Below, one piece after another: positions 1 through 14,552 of a stretch of DNA of 64,000 nucleotides. The stretch is taken from assembly GCA_963693085.1 (NCBI GenBank), contig OY856413.1, positions 469,829,879 to 469,893,878 of the forward strand. Reading direction: 5' to 3'. The notes beneath the pieces are model-generated. The model was not told the DNA's origin and ran no database searches. It worked only from the letters and a program-made list of their open reading frames with translations. Each line of letters opens with the position of its first letter. Within the stretch, counting starts at the first letter, position 1. Origin of the DNA: Alisma plantago-aquatica (taxonomy: Eukaryota > Streptophyta > Magnoliopsida > Alismatales > Alismataceae). The position numbers were made by a program, and so were the translations under genes.

Positions 1-597
1 TGTTGATCTTCCAGGCATGAAACCAAATTGGTTGTTTGATACCTGCGTTATAGATCTTAACCTCTGCTCAATAATCCTCTCCCAAAGCTTCATCGTGTGA
101 CTCATCAGCTTGATACCTCTATAGTTTGTACAACTCTGAACGTCACCTTTGTTCTTGTAGATTGGGACTATAGTACTATTTCTCCACTCATCCGGCATCT
201 TCTTGGTCTTCATAATCTTGTTAAAGAAGTATGTTAACCATGTAACTCCCTCATCCCCCATACTCTTCCATACATCAATGGGAATATTGTCTGGTCCGCA
301 TGCCTTTCTCATTTTCATCTTTTTCAAAGCATTCTTGACCTCAAATGGTGAAACTCGTCGTTTGTAAATGATATCTCTCGTATTCATGTCACACGAATCG
401 CTAACATTATATGCAGTATCTCCATTGAAAAGCTTATGAAAGTAATTTCTCCACTGGTTTTTGATATCATCGTCCTTCACCAATACTCTACCATCTTCAT
501 TTTTTATGCATTTTACTTGACTCAAGTCTCTTCCTTTCCTTTCTCTTATACGAGCCATTTTATATATATCTTTTTCCCCTTCTCTAGTATCCAGCTT

Positions 598-600
<3 letters not shown>
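1..600 (-). mobile_element. RTE-type LINE reverse transcriptase, partial
   Basis: The minus strand reads open from about 600 to the window start without a stop, so this is an intact piece of a non-LTR retrotransposon reverse transcriptase that copies element RNA at the nicked target. Visible motifs in order are a [14 protein letters not shown] start, [19 protein letters not shown], the fingers motif [33 protein letters not shown] and [11 protein letters not shown] at the window edge. This motif set is typical of plant RTE-clade LINEs. The catalytic FADD-type motif would lie beyond the window. The upstream (endonuclease) part is absent: the open frame meets a (TA)n tract at about 600, so the copy is 5'-truncated or was broken by repeat expansion. 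Clade assignment is from recognised motifs, not a search. Confidence 0.85.
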
Positions 601-646
<46 letters not shown>

Positions 647-925
647 GTATATATATGTATATATACGTATATATATGTATATATATACGTATATATATTT
701 ATATATATACTTATATATATATACTTATATACATATATATATATACGTATATATATATGTATATATACTTATATATAAGTATATATATATACTTATATAT
801 ATAAGTATATATATACTTATATATAAGTATATATATACATGTATATATATACATATATATATATATATATAGGTACATACATATATATATGTATATGTAC
901 ATACATATACATATATATATATGAC
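598..925. repeat. Compound (TA)n / TATACGTA / TATATGTA microsatellite
   Basis: A pure (TA)n run at about 598-644 passes into a degenerate tract of alternating TA with regular ACGTA, ATGTA and ACTTA interruptions to about 921. Open frames on both strands here read only as I/Y repeats and are not genes. The tract lies between the LINE fragment and the first copy of the tandem duplication. Confidence 0.95.
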
Positions 926-931
926 TTACGC

Positions 932-5027
<4,096 letters not shown>

Positions 5028-5402
5028 TGTAACGTCCCAAGATTCTTCCGTCTCGAGACTTAGAAGGCCCGAGAGGACAAATCCAAAAACATTACGCAAT
5101 TGTATCAAAGTGTGTTGCGGAAGCAATTTGCGCATACATGAACATACAACCATAGACATACACCATAACATTTATTAACATTCAACTTGTAATTTATTAT
5201 AAATGAATTATTACAAAATAATTTACAATTACATATTGAATGAAAATTCTATAGTCTATGAACATGTATGCTAACTAGGATCTACACACAATATGTACAA
5301 CCTGCACAATTGCTCACTCCCATCTTTTTTTTCCATCTTATCTATGAACCTAAAACATACGTGAAACAACGAATCAACATAAAATTGGTATGTGGTTGAA
5401 AG
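5028..5402 (-). repeat. LARD 3' LTR, distal segment
   Basis: This segment corresponds to 19384-19756 in the other LTR, for example a shared GTATCAAAGTGTGTTGCGGA block. It is separated from the rest of its LTR (14553-17343) by the copia insertion. Together the two pieces give about 3166 bp, against 3175 bp for the intact LTR. Confidence 0.88.
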
Positions 5403-5960
5403 TGTAGGGTTTTATGGGAGGCAGAGAAGGCAGCAGAAACAAAAATATTCTCCTCCCAAACCCATAACAAGGACATGTGTCAACGTCTATACAATAGGAA
5501 AGGATGGTTTGTGGAATCATACCTTATCCAGAGGCTTGCTCAGCAACAACACCGCACGGCTTGTGCGGTCTTCACCTCCAGTTTTGGACGGTGTGTGTGC
5601 AGCTCCTGGTCGCACCGGGACTGACGACTCCTGGTCTCACCGGGACTGTCGGGATTGACAGTTGTCCACCGAGAGGCAGAAATATCCTGCCTCTGAAGTA
5701 GTCCACACGGACCACCTAGAACTCCAATCTCCATGTCCCACAAGGAATTGGAAGGAGTCGCACCCTCCTATCAGCGTACTAGTCGCCGACACACTCTCTT
5801 GCCACCAATTGCTTTCTGCAGTTGTCTTTCCCTTGATGTGCCTCCCTTATTGGGCAGCACTTGCTCGGGCTCTCTCTCGGTTACCAAAACCAGAGAGAAT
5901 GACAACTTCACAGAGCAACTAGTTGCACTGAGTTGTTCTTTGAGAAGCCCCCAATACCCC

Positions 5961-5970
5961 TATATATAGG
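5961..5970 (-). promoter_or_regulatory. TATA box in copia LTRs (also at 12857-12868)
   Basis: TATATATAGG (plus strand) reads CCTATATATA on the minus strand and is preserved in both LTRs. Transcription would run toward gag from the copy at 12857-12868. Confidence 0.55.
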
Positions 5971-6067
5971 AGGGTCATGGGACAGGGTTCTCCATCCCGG
6001 GCAATGCGGGACTAAAAGCAGGAGTAGAAGGGTTCGAGATTTTCCACAAAAACAACCAACTCGCAAC

Positions 6068-6461
6068 CTGAACCGATTGTTTCATAACTGAAACGGTCGG
6101 TTGGGGACCTAAACCAGTCGATTGACACCTCAATTGATTAGTTGGGACCCATGAAATGGTCGGTTCACATGTGAACCGATCGGTTCGTGGTCCTGATTAG
6201 TTCTCGGTTGACTTTCCATCTTTTGTTTCTAATTGGTATCAAATACCAATCCTTGTTCCAATCAAATTGGGCAAGTGAAATGAAAGGAAAATTCTCACCA
6301 ATCCTACTTTCCCAACTTGCTCGATTGCATCATTTGAACCGATCATTTCAACACTTGAAGTAATCATTTCACCATGATCATGAGTCGATCGACTCACTAC
6401 CTGAGCCGATCGGTTCACCAAGCTGAGCCAATCAGTTCATCACATGAGTCGATCGGTTGGG
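6068..6461. repeat. Palindromic GAACCGATCGGTTC array in copia 3' LTR
   Basis: Two blocks (6068-6215 and 6335-6461) contain at least 13 variants of a TGAACCGATCGGTTCA palindrome at about 20-22 bp spacing. Perfect or near-perfect examples are GTGAACCGATCGGTTCG, GAGTCGATCGACTC and GAGCCGATCGGTTC. The same blocks are in the other LTR. Confidence 0.85.
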
Positions 6462-7650
6462 AGTGTAGATTGTGCAGAATCAGTAAATTGCAGTTTCAAT
6501 CAGTTAGACACTCTAATCAAACAGTCCAACACCTTGAACATTATGATACTGAGCTATCAATTGATTGAATGTTTAATTGAACTACTAAACTTCTTTAGCA
6601 ATCAATATAAACATTGTTTGTGGACAAAACTCCTCTTCCAGGTTAAATCCTATGTGTGTGACCCTGCAGGTCCATTTCACGTTGGCAGTGAAAGTCCATA
6701 ACACTTATGTCTTCACAAGCAAAGACTGGTGCCTAGTCACACATCAGTGCTACCCAAGTGAAATAGAAAATTGGAGAACATCTTTCAATCCTACAATATG
6801 TGAATGGTGTTACAGCGAATGTATAATTCCTTTGTCACTGATTGCCCGAATGAACTCGAGGCATGGAACAGTCATCCTGTCAACATTCATTCACTTTCTT
6901 GATCTTAGAGCAGATTGGAAGAGATATGTATGAGATCAATATCACATAATGATTCACACATGTGTGTGCACGCCTATTTCAATCCTACTCATCAAGTGGC
7001 CTTGGATATCAAACTCACTCAGGAGGGACAAATCCCATATCTATCACTCACCCCTCAAAAGCCCCATGTGTCAAAGCCACCCAATCACCACCTTTATAAC
7101 AACCCATGTTTCAGGACTGTGTTTGATGATGTCAAAGTGTGCCCAATGACATGTGTTGAGTGTAGTGATTTCAGGTCAAAGAATCACACTCACCACCATC
7201 ACTATGAGTATTGACTGTGACTACCATGTCATGGTTCCATGTGTCAAACTCACGGTGGGTCTATCTGGTACACTTGTTCTCTAACAAGTACCTATGTGTT
7301 TGGTTTGATATCTCTATATCATGACTAATGAGATTCTGTCATCAACCAACACCACAATCTAGTCTTGTGTGTCATTGCTGTCTATCTACCTTCCACAATG
7401 ACATCTGACTAGGAACATAATCAAGAATGTACAAAATCTTAGCATCTGTATGATCTCATCGTTCAGGTCCTAAACCTAAAGACATACGTCATTGAGTATT
7501 GTCATTGTCTAGACATTCAATATGTTCTGTCACTATCTCATATGACTGAACCAGAAAGAATTTGAAGCTTTCCTTTGATGTTTATCAAATCAATCTTAAT
7601 GTATCCCACCAATCATCCCATGATTGGCTCTCAGGGCATACATACCAACA

Positions 7651-7662
7651 GACTCCCACTTG
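7651..7662 (-). other. Copia polypurine tract
   Basis: On the minus strand GCAAGTGGGAGTC directly precedes the 3' LTR. An AGTGGGAG core is usual for plant copia purine tracts. Confidence 0.75.
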
Positions 7663-7675
7663 CACTGCGAGCCAA

Positions 7676-10027
7676 TCACCCTTGAATCATATGCATAGTG
7701 ATCTTCAAACATGTCCCACATGTTACTGTGCTCTTGTGCCAACATAGTGAGTTATGGCAACACCTTGCCAAAGTCAATATTAATTGCATGTCTCTCATCT
7801 CTTCGATGTACGTCATACGTATGAGATGGAGTTTTCGTAATATGTGATCTAGTATTCCTTTGCTAACCTTTAGCCACATTGCATGATCAAGGATTCCATA
7901 CTTGTCATCAATGAGCGGAATATCTATAAGTTCATCTTCCAAATCCATATAGTATCCAATGCTGTTCTCTAACACATAGATACTTGGCATTTTCTTTTAA
8001 ATGGTTTTATTGGAACACTTCCAATTATCAACAAACTTTCACTTTTATATATCCTATATATATTTTGCAATTAATTTTCTGTCCTTTCGAAAGTTCACAT
8101 CAATGTAACTCTTTACATTGAACTCTTCCTTATCTCCATAGAACTAGTACTTCACAAGTACTTATCAAGTTCTCATGGTGTTCTAGTAACCCTTACTGGA
8201 AGTAGACAGACATCCACTCGTCATGTCTCACATACGAGTTATCAGGATGAGCATATCATATTGCCATGTCCTACATACAAGATGATGAATGTATTTTATT
8301 CTTACCATGCAAGATAATGGGATGATTACATACATGATAGATACATATCTATTCTTAGTGTTCTCATTCTTCATAAGAATTGGACACTTGTCCTTGGGAT
8401 ACTAACTCCATGTATCATGGACAAGTTTTCTCCCATTGAATTTGTGTACACTGAACCCTTTAGTACATATTGCCAATGTATGTTCTCTCTTTTCCAGATC
8501 AAGAGGTTTTTGAGAACTATCTCTATAGATCTCTATTCCTATCACATAGGAAACATCTCTATCTTCCTTAAAGATAATTTCCACTTTGGATTTCCATTCT
8601 AGAACATTTCCATTTCACATCAATATGTGGAATGTGAACACACTCCCACTAAATCACAGATCCCTTATTTATCTTTGACATATCAATCAAACCCTTTGAC
8701 TATATCATCAAAGTAAAGATTCAATTTTGAGTTTCTTGTACTCAATCAATCACATTGATTAGTCCATTGTAACTTATAGACTTGATTTGCATTAGTGGAT
8801 TCATAAACCTTATAGGTTGTGTCATGTACACATCCTTGTTTTATTCCTCATAGGAATGTGGTTTTAGTATCCATATGCCAAATGTCTTAGTCATTAAGTT
8901 GCAAGCATCATCCTTCTCAAAATGTTGTCCATGTGTCTTAACACTTAAGACTTCTTCGCACTTATGGATTTTATTCCAATGGGTGCTACCATCAAGGTCA
9001 TACCTTATGGTTCACATGGATGTCATTTAGGATGTAATGGTCATAAACCATAACTCAAAATATGGTTCCTCATATTCATCTAGATAGTTGACTCATCACA
9101 TAGATAATTGAGGTGTATCCGTCAAGGATATAAGAACTCACAACTCCTTGTGATTCTCAAAGTCCTTTATTAGTGTGGGGTATTCTTTTATTGAGAAGAA
9201 TTCAGTTATTTGATAATCATTCTCTAACTCCTTAGAGTATGATTCCTTCTTGATTTAGACATCACGATGCCTTAATCATGAGTTCCCTATGGTACACTAT
9301 CATAATCACTCAAAAGGATCTCAACCATTTGGTCCAAGTATTTCATTCATTGATCTCATCAAGAATTAACACTTTACCAAATTTGCACTTCATCTATGAT
9401 AATCTTGAACACTTCAAGATATTCATATTGTATTTCTCTAAACACCATTTGAAGTATTAGCATTTGTTCCAATAGGTATGTAAATAAATCACATGTATTA
9501 TACCTAATAGGATAATCATTCTCCCACTACCATTAGTGAAGATTGATTAATCATGTTCAAGATATTCATGTCTCTTCCTGGTTCTCTAACCAAAAGAGTC
9601 TAGATTTATCCATCACATGGAAACTAGAAATGAATTTCTCATGATTGATGCTAATTTGATTGTTTGAGTTATCAATAACTTTTAGGTATCATTTTATCTT
9701 ATGCATATCAAATACCACAAGATAAATAAGGCATTGCCAAAAAGATCTTATCTTTAGAAATTGAAACATCTCTTTATTGATTGCCATCATTGTCATACAA
9801 TATGCATAAATAAAGTGTTTCTATCTATTGGCAAACATGAAATAGCAGTTCATAATTGTATTACATGCCTTTTAGGCTAAAAATAAACTAAAGTACTCCT
9901 ATCTATGGAGGCAACTCTTGCCCCATTTATTGAGTGATTTACACTTTACATCTTGGTATCATATACCTCAAAAGTGTTACAAGTTTACTTTCATGATATC
10001 TTTAAGTAGAGACGGTTTTTGCCTCCT
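7676..10027 (-). pseudogene. pol: copia pol, heavily degraded
   Basis: Minus-strand reading continues from gag with many stops and frameshifts. Recognisable remnants are a reverse-transcriptase DVYMTQP segment near 8840, a SYVIGIEIYRDSSQ segment within 8402-8584, and a C-terminal RNase H stretch in 7676-7990 (DYGxxDxAMWLKV-like, then ILRKLHLIRM). The integrase region between about 9000 and 9900 is too altered for me to identify its catalytic residues. The order gag, integrase, RT, RNase H would fit copia, but only the RT and RNase H pieces are secure. Confidence 0.75.
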
Positions 10028-10856
10028 TCTTCTTTTGTTCTTCCAGATATAGAGGACAATTCCTTTTCCAATGTCCTGGCCTTTAACAATGGTGGCAATT
10101 GCCTTTCTTGGTCACGCCTCCCTTTGCCTTGAGTGCTGAAGATGACTTGGGCTCCTGGCTAGCTTCAGAACATTTCTTAGCTTTGCCCTTGCCCTTGCGC
10201 TTAGACTTGAATTTCTTGCTCATGATCACCATCACAGACTTAGGCTTGTATTTCTTCATCTGTGTCTCGGCTGTCCTCAACATGCCCAACAAGTCTGACA
10301 GTGGCTTATCAAAGTTGTTCATGTTTTAGTTCATCACAAACTGACTGTAGGATTCTGGAAATGATTGCAGTATCACGTCAGTAGCCAACTCTTGGCTCAA
10401 TGGAAATCCCAGTCTTTGTAGGTTCTCCACATACCCAATCATCTTGAGTGTGTGAGGACCAACTGGATCTCCTTCTGTCATCACGCACTTGAACAATGCC
10501 CTTGAGACATCGTATCTCTCTTGTCGTGATTGATCTTCGTACATGTTCCTGAGATGTTGAATCATCTCAATGACACCCATGTTCTCATGTTGTCTCTGCA
10601 ACTCGTGGTTCATAGAGCATAACATCAAGCACTTTGCATCAATGGCATCATCAGAATGCTTCTTGTAAGCGTCCCTTTCTGCCTTTGGTGCATTAGGAGC
10701 AGGTTCCCATGGAGTTGGAGTATCCAGGACATAGAGCTTTCACTCTTATGTGAGAATAATTCTCAATGTCCTATACCAGTCATGGAAGTTTGTCCCATTT
10801 AGCTTGTCCTTTTCAAGGACCAATCGCAAAGAAAAGTGATTGTTGTTTGTTGTCAT
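10028..10856 (-). pseudogene. gag: copia gag, pseudogene
   Basis: This encodes the capsid/nucleocapsid part of the polyprotein, which packages element RNA in cytoplasmic particles. The reading frame begins at an ATG at 10854-10856 with an N-terminus (MTTNNNHFSL, then LEKDKLNGTNFHDWYR) typical of UBN2/Retrotran_gag_2 copia Gags. The longest open parts are 10326-10628 (MIQHLRNMYEDQSRQERYD, GFPLSQELATDVILQSFP) and 10083-10322, a lysine-rich basic tail. A CCHC knuckle (C-HH-C, then H-WKRN-C) lies at about 10053-10100 with a stop codon inside it. Stops also fall near 10765 and at 10326-10328, so no full product can be made. Family assignment is firm; the copia lineage is not resolved. Confidence 0.88.
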
Positions 10857-12285
10857 TTGTACTACAAAAGGAAATATGCAATTTTAGTCCAAAAACTCAT
10901 TTTTGACTTATTTGATTGATTTGAAAAGTTGATCATATAATTAGGCCTTTAATTAATTATCGCTCCCACTATTTTAGTTCAAATTGATAGCCCTCACCAT
11001 CAATTCAGAAGATTGCAGCGTACAACCTTCTAGTGGGCAAGATCCTGAAATCCTCTAAGTCATGGACCAGCTAGGGCTGTCACCCACAACATAGATCTCT
11101 CAGGTAGGCAACTCTTGCCAATTGCATCATATGCAACTCTTGATAAGATGTCATATGCAACTCCTTGCCATGATCATTTCCATGCCTCAAGGTGCTAGAT
11201 CATATCTAGGTCACCTTGTTAAGTCCGACCCAAAGCAAACACGATGAATATGCACCCTGCTAGGGCAGACCCACACATTCATCATTCACGCTTCTACGAG
11301 ATAGACGGTTCACCACGCTAGGGCGTGCCCACACTTGGTCGATCAAGCTTTTCATGTGTGTCGCATTTGGAAGGCATCTAAAACTTAATATTTATTGAGG
11401 GATTTGGTTTTTATATACATATACATATCCAATCACCACAATACATAGTATGTATCATATACATGCTATATCCCACAGAAAACATGCAAAACGATAAAAG
11501 CGATGATTATAACCATCCTAATGTGATTCCTTGAGCCAAGAGGAATCACGGTCATCTAGGTCTACATCACATGCAACATGTACAAGATGAACTATGTGCT
11601 TTGCCTATCTGGGTTTGATCAACTCATCACATGATTGATCGGCTCGCCATCAGGCTGGTCAGCTAGGTGCCACCAGTCGATCGGTTGGCTCCTCAAACCG
11701 ATCAATTTTCCTGGTCGTCGTGCATCTCATCATGGCCGCCACCCGCTCGTCTCACTCCTCGAACCGATCATCAACCGATTAGCTCACTCCTTGAATCGAT
11801 CATCTCGAACGTCAACTGATCGGTTCACGCCTTGAACCGATCGTCTCAGCTGTCGTCAGGATGTCCGCCGTTCTTCGACATAATAAGAAATAAAATTCTA
11901 TCCAATTTTACATTGTAAAAGGAGAAACCTCGAGTTACATTCGAGGGGAGAAAAGGTAGGACAGAAATCTCGAATTATTTCGAGTTACATCAAGAAAAGG
12001 AGAAGGAAGATCGGTGCGCAGACCGAGATGCAAGCAACCACATACAACCATACACAGATAGGGTTTATTGGCCATAACCACACTATACATCCACCACAAA
12101 ACTCGTTTAAGGACGACGCGTATTGAGTGCATTCATAATACATATCATATATGTAAATTGGGATTTGTGGATTTAGGATTGGACATGCATAAAGCCAATT
12201 TTATTCGCATCGTATGCAATAAATAAAGGCGACAAACCAAAATCGATCATATCGATAATCCCTAAAATATAGAGTAGTTGACGTG
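10857..12285 (-). other. copia leader region, non-coding
   Basis: This is about 1.4 kb between the primer site and the gag ATG. It holds the palindrome cluster at 11634-11850 and otherwise nothing recognisable. A leader this long is on the large side for copia. Confidence 0.6.
11634..11850. repeat. Same palindrome family in copia untranslated leader
   Basis: Further copies (GTCGATCGGTTGG, AACCGATCAT, CTGATCGGTTCACG, GAACCGATCG) lie between the primer site and gag, outside the LTRs, with looser spacing. Confidence 0.75.
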
Positions 12286-12298
12286 GCTCTGATATCAC
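12286..12298 (-). other. Copia primer-binding site, degraded
   Basis: GCTCTGATATCAC, next to the 5' LTR, is the reverse complement of GTGATATCAGAGC. It differs from the tRNA-iMet complement TGGTATCAGAGC only near the LTR side. Confidence 0.75.
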
Positions 12299-14547
12299 TG
12301 TAGGGTTTTATGGGAGGCAGTGAAGGCAGCGGAAACAAAAATTGTCTCCTCCCAAACCCATAACAAGGAAACGTGTCAACGTCTATACAATAGGAAAGTA
12401 TGGTTTGTAGAATCATACCTTGTCCCGAGGCTTGTTCGGCGACAATACCTCGCGTCTTGTGTGGTCTTCACCTCTGGTCTTAGACGGTGTATGTGCAACT
12501 CCTGGTCGCACCGGGACTGACGACTCCTGGTCTCACCGGGACTGTCGAGATTGACAGTTGTCCTCCGAGCGGCAAAAATCTCCCGCCTCTGAAGTAGTCC
12601 ACACGGACCACCTGGAACTCCAATCTCCTTGTCCCATAAGGAATGGGAAGGAGTCGCACCCTCCTGTCAGCGTACTAGTCACCGACACACTCTCCTGCCA
12701 CCAATTGCTTTCTACAGTTGTCTTTCCCTTGTTGTGCCCCCCTTATCGGGTAGCACTTGCTCGGGCTGTCTCCCGGTTACCAAATCCAGAGAGAACGACA
12801 ACTTCACAGAGCAACTGGTTGCACTGAGTTGTTCTTTGAGAAGCCCCCATTACCCCTATATATATAGGAGGGTCATGGGACAGGGTTCTCCATCCCAGGC
12901 AATGCGGGACTAAAAGCAGGAGTAGAAGGGTTCGAGATTTTCCACAAAACAACCAACTCGCAACCTGAACTGATCGTTTCATAACTGAAACGGTCGGTTG
13001 GGGACCTGAACCGGTAGGTTGACACATCAACCGATCGGTTGGGACCCATGAAACGGTCAGTTCACATGTGAACTGATCGGTTCGTGGTCCTGATCAGTTC
13101 CTAATTGACTTTCCATCTTTTTTTTCTAATTGGTATCAAATATCAATCCTTGTTCCAATCAAATTGGGCAAGTGAAACAAAAGGAAAATTCTCACCAATC
13201 CTACTTTCCCAACTTGCTCGGTTGTATCAGTTGAACTGATCATTTCAACACTTGAACCAATTGTTTCACCCTGATCATGAGCCAATTGACTCACTACCTG
13301 AGTCGATCGGTTCACCAAGCTGAGCCGATCAGTTCATCACATGAGCTGATCGGTTGGGAGTGCAGATTGTGTAGAATCAGTCAATTGCAGTTTCAATCAA
13401 TCTGACACTCTAATCAAACAGTCCAACACCTTGAACATTATGATACTGAGCTATCAATTGATTGAGTGTTTAATTGAACTACTAAACTCCTTTAGCAATC
13501 AATTTAAACATTGTATGTTGACAAAACTTCTCTTCCAGGTTAAATCCTATGTGTGTGACCCTACAGGTCCATTTCACATTAGCAGTGAAAGTCCATAACA
13601 CTTATGACTTCACAAGCAAAGACCGGTGCCTAGTCACACATCAGTGCTACCCAAGTGAAATAGAAAGTTGGAGAACAACTTTCAATCCTACAATCTGTGA
13701 ATGGTGTTATAGAGAATGTATAATTCCTTTGTCACTGATATCCCGAATGAACTCGAGGCATTGAACAGTCATCCTGTCAACGTTCATTCACTTTCTTGAT
13801 CTCAGATTAGATTGGAAGAGATATGTATGACATCAATATCACATAATAATTCACACATGCGTGCGCATGCCTATTTCAATCCTACTCATCAAGTGGCCTT
13901 GGATATCAAACTCCCTCAGGAGGGACAAATCCCATATCTATCACTCACCCCTCAAAAGCCCCATGTGTCAAAGCCACCCAATCATCACCTTTATAACAAC
14001 CCTTGTTTCAGGACTGTGTTTGATGATGTCAAAATGTGTCCAATGACATGTGTTGAGTGTAGTGATTTCAGGTCAAAGAATCACACTCACCACCATCACT
14101 ATGAGTACTGACTGTGACTACCATGTCATGGTTCCATGTGTAAAACTCACGGTGGGTCTATCCGGTACACTTGTTCTCTAACAAGTACCTATGTGTTTGG
14201 TTTGATATCTCTATATCATGACTAATGAGATTCTGTCATCAACCAACACCACAATATAGTCTTGTGTGTCATTGTTGTCTATCTACCTTCCACAATGACA
14301 TCTGACTAGGGACATACTCAAGAATGTACAAACTCTTAGCATCTATATGATCTCATCGTTCAGGTCATGAACCTAAAGGCACACATCATTGAGTACTATC
14401 ATTCTCTAGACATTCAATATGTTATGTCACTATCTCATATGACTGAACCAGAAAGAATTGGAAGCTTGCCTTTGATGTTTATCAAATCAATCTTAATGTA
14501 TCCCACCAATCATCCCATGATTGTCTCTCAGGGCATACATACCAACA
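12299..14547 (-). repeat. Copia 5' LTR (2249 bp)
   Basis: This is the LTR next to the primer site, so it is the 5' LTR on the minus strand. The TATA-like tract lies at 12857-12868. The palindromic repeat blocks lie at about 12962-13110 and 13225-13360. Confidence 0.92.
12962..13360. repeat. Palindromic GAACCGATCGGTTC array in copia 5' LTR
   Basis: This is the counterpart of the 6068-6461 array. Individual units differ between the LTRs by point changes, for example CAACCGATCGGTTG here against CAATTGATTAGTTG, mostly C/T or G/A exchanges. Confidence 0.85.
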
Positions 14548-14552
14548 TAAAG

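Larger units (their letters stand above)
5403..7650 (-). repeat. Copia 3' LTR (2248 bp)
   Basis: It is colinear with 12299-14547 along its length. It carries a minus-strand TATA box (CCTATATATA, 5961-5970) and two blocks of palindromic GAACCGATCGGTTC-type repeats (6068-6215 and 6335-6461). Open frames shared by both LTRs, such as 6915-7214, are antisense to the element and reflect LTR identity rather than a gene. Confidence 0.92.
5403..14547 (-). mobile_element. Decayed Ty1/copia retrotransposon nested in the LARD LTR
   Basis: The ends are TGTAGGG at 5403 and CCAACA at 14547. TSDs are GAAAG (5398-5402) and TAAAG (14548-14552); the empty site, GAAAG, is preserved in the other LARD LTR at about 19752. 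LTRs are 5403-7650 and 12299-14547. A degraded tRNA-iMet primer site (12286-12298) and purine tract (7651-7662) place it on the minus strand. The gag remnant is well recognisable and pol is riddled with stops. It must be younger than the LARD copy it interrupts, though still old enough to have lost coding capacity. Confidence 0.9.

Noticed and set aside
6915..7214. 99-codon frame conserved at 13812-14111
   Set aside because: Both copies lie in the two LTRs of one copia element, antisense to it; the conservation is LTR identity, not selection.
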